Source of the DNA: Candidatus Blautia intestinigallinarum | Lineage (GTDB): Bacteria; Bacillota; Clostridia; Lachnospirales; Lachnospiraceae | DNA: 64,000 bases | Assembly (NCBI GenBank): GCA_019112635.1 | Contig: DXIX01000017.1 | Coordinates: 1 to 64,000, forward strand | Reading direction: 5' to 3' | Shown: positions 61,878-64,000 of the stretch, piece after piece | Numbering within the stretch: the stretch's first letter is position 1 | Layout of the letters: every line of letters starts with the position of its first letter | Program-made: the position numbers and the translations under genes | Notes under the pieces: generated by a model | What the model was told of the DNA's origin: nothing | Seen by the model: the letters and a program-made list of their open reading frames with translations, nothing else | The model's database searches: none

Positions 61878-63956
61878 ATGGCGAAATATTTAGTGATTGT
61901 GGAATCACCGGCAAAGGTGAAAACGATTAAGAAGTTTTTGGGAAATAATTATGATGTACAAGCTTCCAACGGTCATGTGAGAGATCTGCCCAAAAGCCAG
62001 ATGGGAATTGATGTGGATCATGACTTTGAATTGAAATATATTACAATCCGGGGAAAGGGTGAACTGCTGACAAAATTGCGCAAAGCGGCAAAAAAGGCAG
62101 ATAAGATTTATCTGGCAACGGACCCTGACCGGGAGGGAGAGGCCATCTCCTGGCATCTGTCTCAGACACTGAAGGTGGAAGAGGAAAAGATGCAGAGAAT
62201 TACCTTCAATGAGATTACCAAGACGGCTGTGAAATCATCCATCAAGCAGGCGAGAAAGATTAACATGAATCTGGTGGAAGCACAGCAGGCGCGAAGAGTT
62301 CTGGACCGTCTGGTCGGCTACAGCATCAGTCCTTTGCTGTGGGCAAAGGTAAAAAGAGGGCTCAGTGCGGGGCGTGTACAGTCGGTAGCTCTTCGTATTA
62401 TCGGTGACAGGGAAGACGAGATTAACTCCTTTATTCCGGAGGAATATTGGGATCTGGAGGGAGATTTCCAGGTAGAGGGTGAGAAGAGACCCCTGACTGC
62501 GAAATTTTATGGCACTGATAAGAAACTTGCGATTAAGAGCAAGGAGCAGATGGATGAAATCCTGGAGGAGCTCAGACAGTGTTCCTATGAGGTGGCTGAG
62601 GTGAAAAAAGGAGAGCGGCATAAAAATGCTCCGCTTCCGTTTACCACCAGTACTCTTCAGCAGGAGGCAGCTAAGACATTGAATTTTTCCACGCAGAAGA
62701 CTATGCGTCTGGCTCAGCAGCTATATGAGGGAATTGATATTAAGGGAAACGGCACAGTCGGTGTGATTACCTACCTGCGTACAGATTCTACCCGTATCTC
62801 AGAGGAAGCAGATCAGGCGGCGAGAGCTTATATCGCACAGGAATACGGGGCGGATTATGTATCTGAGAAACCGAAGGTCTCCGGAAATAAGCAGAAGATC
62901 CAGGACGCTCACGAGGCGATACGTCCCACGGATATCACGAGAACTCCTCTGTCTTTGAAGGAATCCCTTTCCAGAGATCAGTACCGCCTGTATCAGCTGA
63001 TCTGGAAACGGTTTGTGGCCAGCCGTATGAGCAGTGCCAAGTATGAGACGACATCTGTGAAGATATCTGCCGGAAAATATTTTTTCACGGTGGCAGCGTC
63101 AAGACTTCTGTTTTCCGGATTTCAGACGGTCTACACACAAGAGGATGATACGAAAAAGAAGACCAATGTGCTGGCAAAGAGCCTGACAAAAGGAATGCCG
63201 CTTCAGCTTCTCCAGCTGAATCCGGAACAGCATTTCACACAGCCGCCGGCCCATTACACAGAGGCCTCTCTGGTTAAAACTCTGGAGGAGTTGGGAATTG
63301 GGCGCCCGAGTACTTATGCGCCTACGATCACTACAATTATCGCCCGCCGTTATATCTCAAAAGAGAACAAAAATCTCTATATGACGGAATTGGGAGAGGT
63401 TGTCAATAATATTATGAAACAGGCCTTTCCAAGTATTGTCGATGTGAATTTTACTGCGACCATGGAAGGATTGCTGGACTGCGTGGAGGCAGGGACTGTA
63501 TTCTGGAAGACGGTTGTCAGGAATTTCTACCCGGATTTGAAGCGGGATGTGGAGAAGGCTGAAAAAGAACTGGAACAGGTAAAAATAGAGGATGAGGTGA
63601 CGGATGTCATCTGTGAGGAATGCGGACGCCATATGGTGATTAAATATGGCCCCCATGGCCGTTTTCTGGCCTGCCCCGGATTTCCGGACTGCAGAAATAC
63701 AAAGCCATACTACGAGAAGATTGGAGTTCCTTGTCCGCTGTGCGGAAAAGAAGTGGTTCTGAAGAAAACAAAAAAAGGAAGAAAGTATTACGGCTGCGAA
63801 AATAATCCAGAATGTGAGTTCATGTCCTGGCAGAAACCTTCCAGAAAGAAATGCCCGAAATGCGGCAGTTATATGGTTGAAAAAGGAAATAAACTGGTAT
63901 GCAGCAGTGAAACCTGTGGTTACGTGGAAAAAATGCAAGAAGTCACAAAAGCCTGA
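61878..63956 (+). CDS. topA: DNA topoisomerase I
   Basis: Type IA topoisomerase relaxing negative supercoils, 692 residues. TOPRIM domain at the start (MAKYLVIVESPAKVKTIKKFLG, DPDREGEAISWHL); the catalytic tyrosine lies in VGVITYLRTDSTR, with QSVALRIIGDRE, GRPSTYAPTI in the core. The C-terminus has three zinc-finger-like cysteine groups (CEECGRHMVIKYG, CPLCGKEVVLKK, CPKCGSYMVEKG). Start at 61878 is behind ATAGGAGAGAAG; the ATG at 61854 would add eight residues. Confidence 0.97.
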   Translation: MAKYLVIVESPAKVKTIKKFLGNNYDVQASNGHVRDLPKSQMGIDVDHDFELKYITIRGKGELLTKLRKAAKKADKIYLATDPDREGEAISWHLSQTLKVEEEKMQRITFNEITKTAVKSSIKQARKINMNLVEAQQARRVLDRLVGYSISPLLWAKVKRGLSAGRVQSVALRIIGDREDEINSFIPEEYWDLEGDFQVEGEKRPLTAKFYGTDKKLAIKSKEQMDEILEELRQCSYEVAEVKKGERHKNAPLPFTTSTLQQEAAKTLNFSTQKTMRLAQQLYEGIDIKGNGTVGVITYLRTDSTRISEEADQAARAYIAQEYGADYVSEKPKVSGNKQKIQDAHEAIRPTDITRTPLSLKESLSRDQYRLYQLIWKRFVASRMSSAKYETTSVKISAGKYFFTVAASRLLFSGFQTVYTQEDDTKKKTNVLAKSLTKGMPLQLLQLNPEQHFTQPPAHYTEASLVKTLEELGIGRPSTYAPTITTIIARRYISKENKNLYMTELGEVVNNIMKQAFPSIVDVNFTATMEGLLDCVEAGTVFWKTVVRNFYPDLKRDVEKAEKELEQVKIEDEVTDVICEECGRHMVIKYGPHGRFLACPGFPDCRNTKPYYEKIGVPCPLCGKEVVLKKTKKGRKYYGCENNPECEFMSWQKPSRKKCPKCGSYMVEKGNKLVCSSETCGYVEKMQEVTKA

Positions 63957-63969
63957 AAATTTCTTAAAA

Positions 63970-64000
63970 AAAATGCTGTCTATAAAATAGACAGCATTTT
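63970..64000 (+). terminator. Terminator of topA
   Basis: AAATGCTGTCTA and TAGACAGCATTT form a perfect 12-bp stem around a TAAAA-type loop. The 3' arm ends in T's at the window edge. Confidence 0.85.

Overview
The window looks like chromosome of a low-to-moderate GC Firmicute of the class Clostridia, most likely Lachnospiraceae (Blautia/Ruminococcus-like; genus is inference). The basis is the gene order hrcA-grpE-dnaK-dnaJ-prmA-rsmE with a CIRCE operator, the ireB-ruvX-DUF1292 trio, RNase J, a sporulation sigma-K gene, anaerobic iorAB, strong AGGAGG ribosome binding sites and frequent TTG starts. No rRNA or tRNA gene was seen.

Positions 1-12,600 are accessory and partly decayed. They hold the end of a FecCD/FecE metal ABC transporter with an FmdE-type protein, a nitroreductase, a DUF5714 protein, and a MerR-type promoter still attached to the last 24 codons of a deleted TipAS regulator. 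A VOC protein and a frameshifted amidohydrolase follow. Next come an ArsR-DUF318 permease-thioredoxin island with two matching operators, stand-alone MarR and TetR regulators, an internally deleted IS110 transposase, a GNAT gene, a WYL regulator with a GyrI-like protein, and a CRISPR array with type I-C-like repeats and no cas genes in view. Its distal repeats are degenerate. A short inverted-repeat element occurs twice, once in the CRISPR leader region.

Positions 12,900-37,000 are mostly core genes: ftsEX, a CtpA-type protease, DegV, a heterodimeric ABC exporter, a divergent AraC regulator/galactokinase pair, uvrB, the HrcA heat-shock operon, prmA, rsmE, a cysteine desulfurase, thiI, an HPr-like protein without the phosphohistidine, and mtaB.

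Positions 37,000-64,000 hold ireB-ruvX-DUF1292, a structured leader before RNase J, ylbF, an MltG-like fragment protein, trmR and a U32 peptidase (tRNA wobble-uridine hydroxylation/methylation), sigK, an RlmI-like methyltransferase, a radical SAM protein, CarD, a LysR regulator divergent from iorAB, then a 1,615-residue multidomain protein (HD, helical repeats, NadD-like nucleotidyltransferase, GNAT-like region, phosphoribosyltransferase-like end). Behind it are an LDH-like dehydrogenase, a flavodoxin-type reductase and a convergent NudC-type NADH pyrophosphatase. This NAD-themed neighbourhood is the best candidate for an under-described system. A divergent XRE repressor/55-residue protein pair, comM, dprA and topA close the window.
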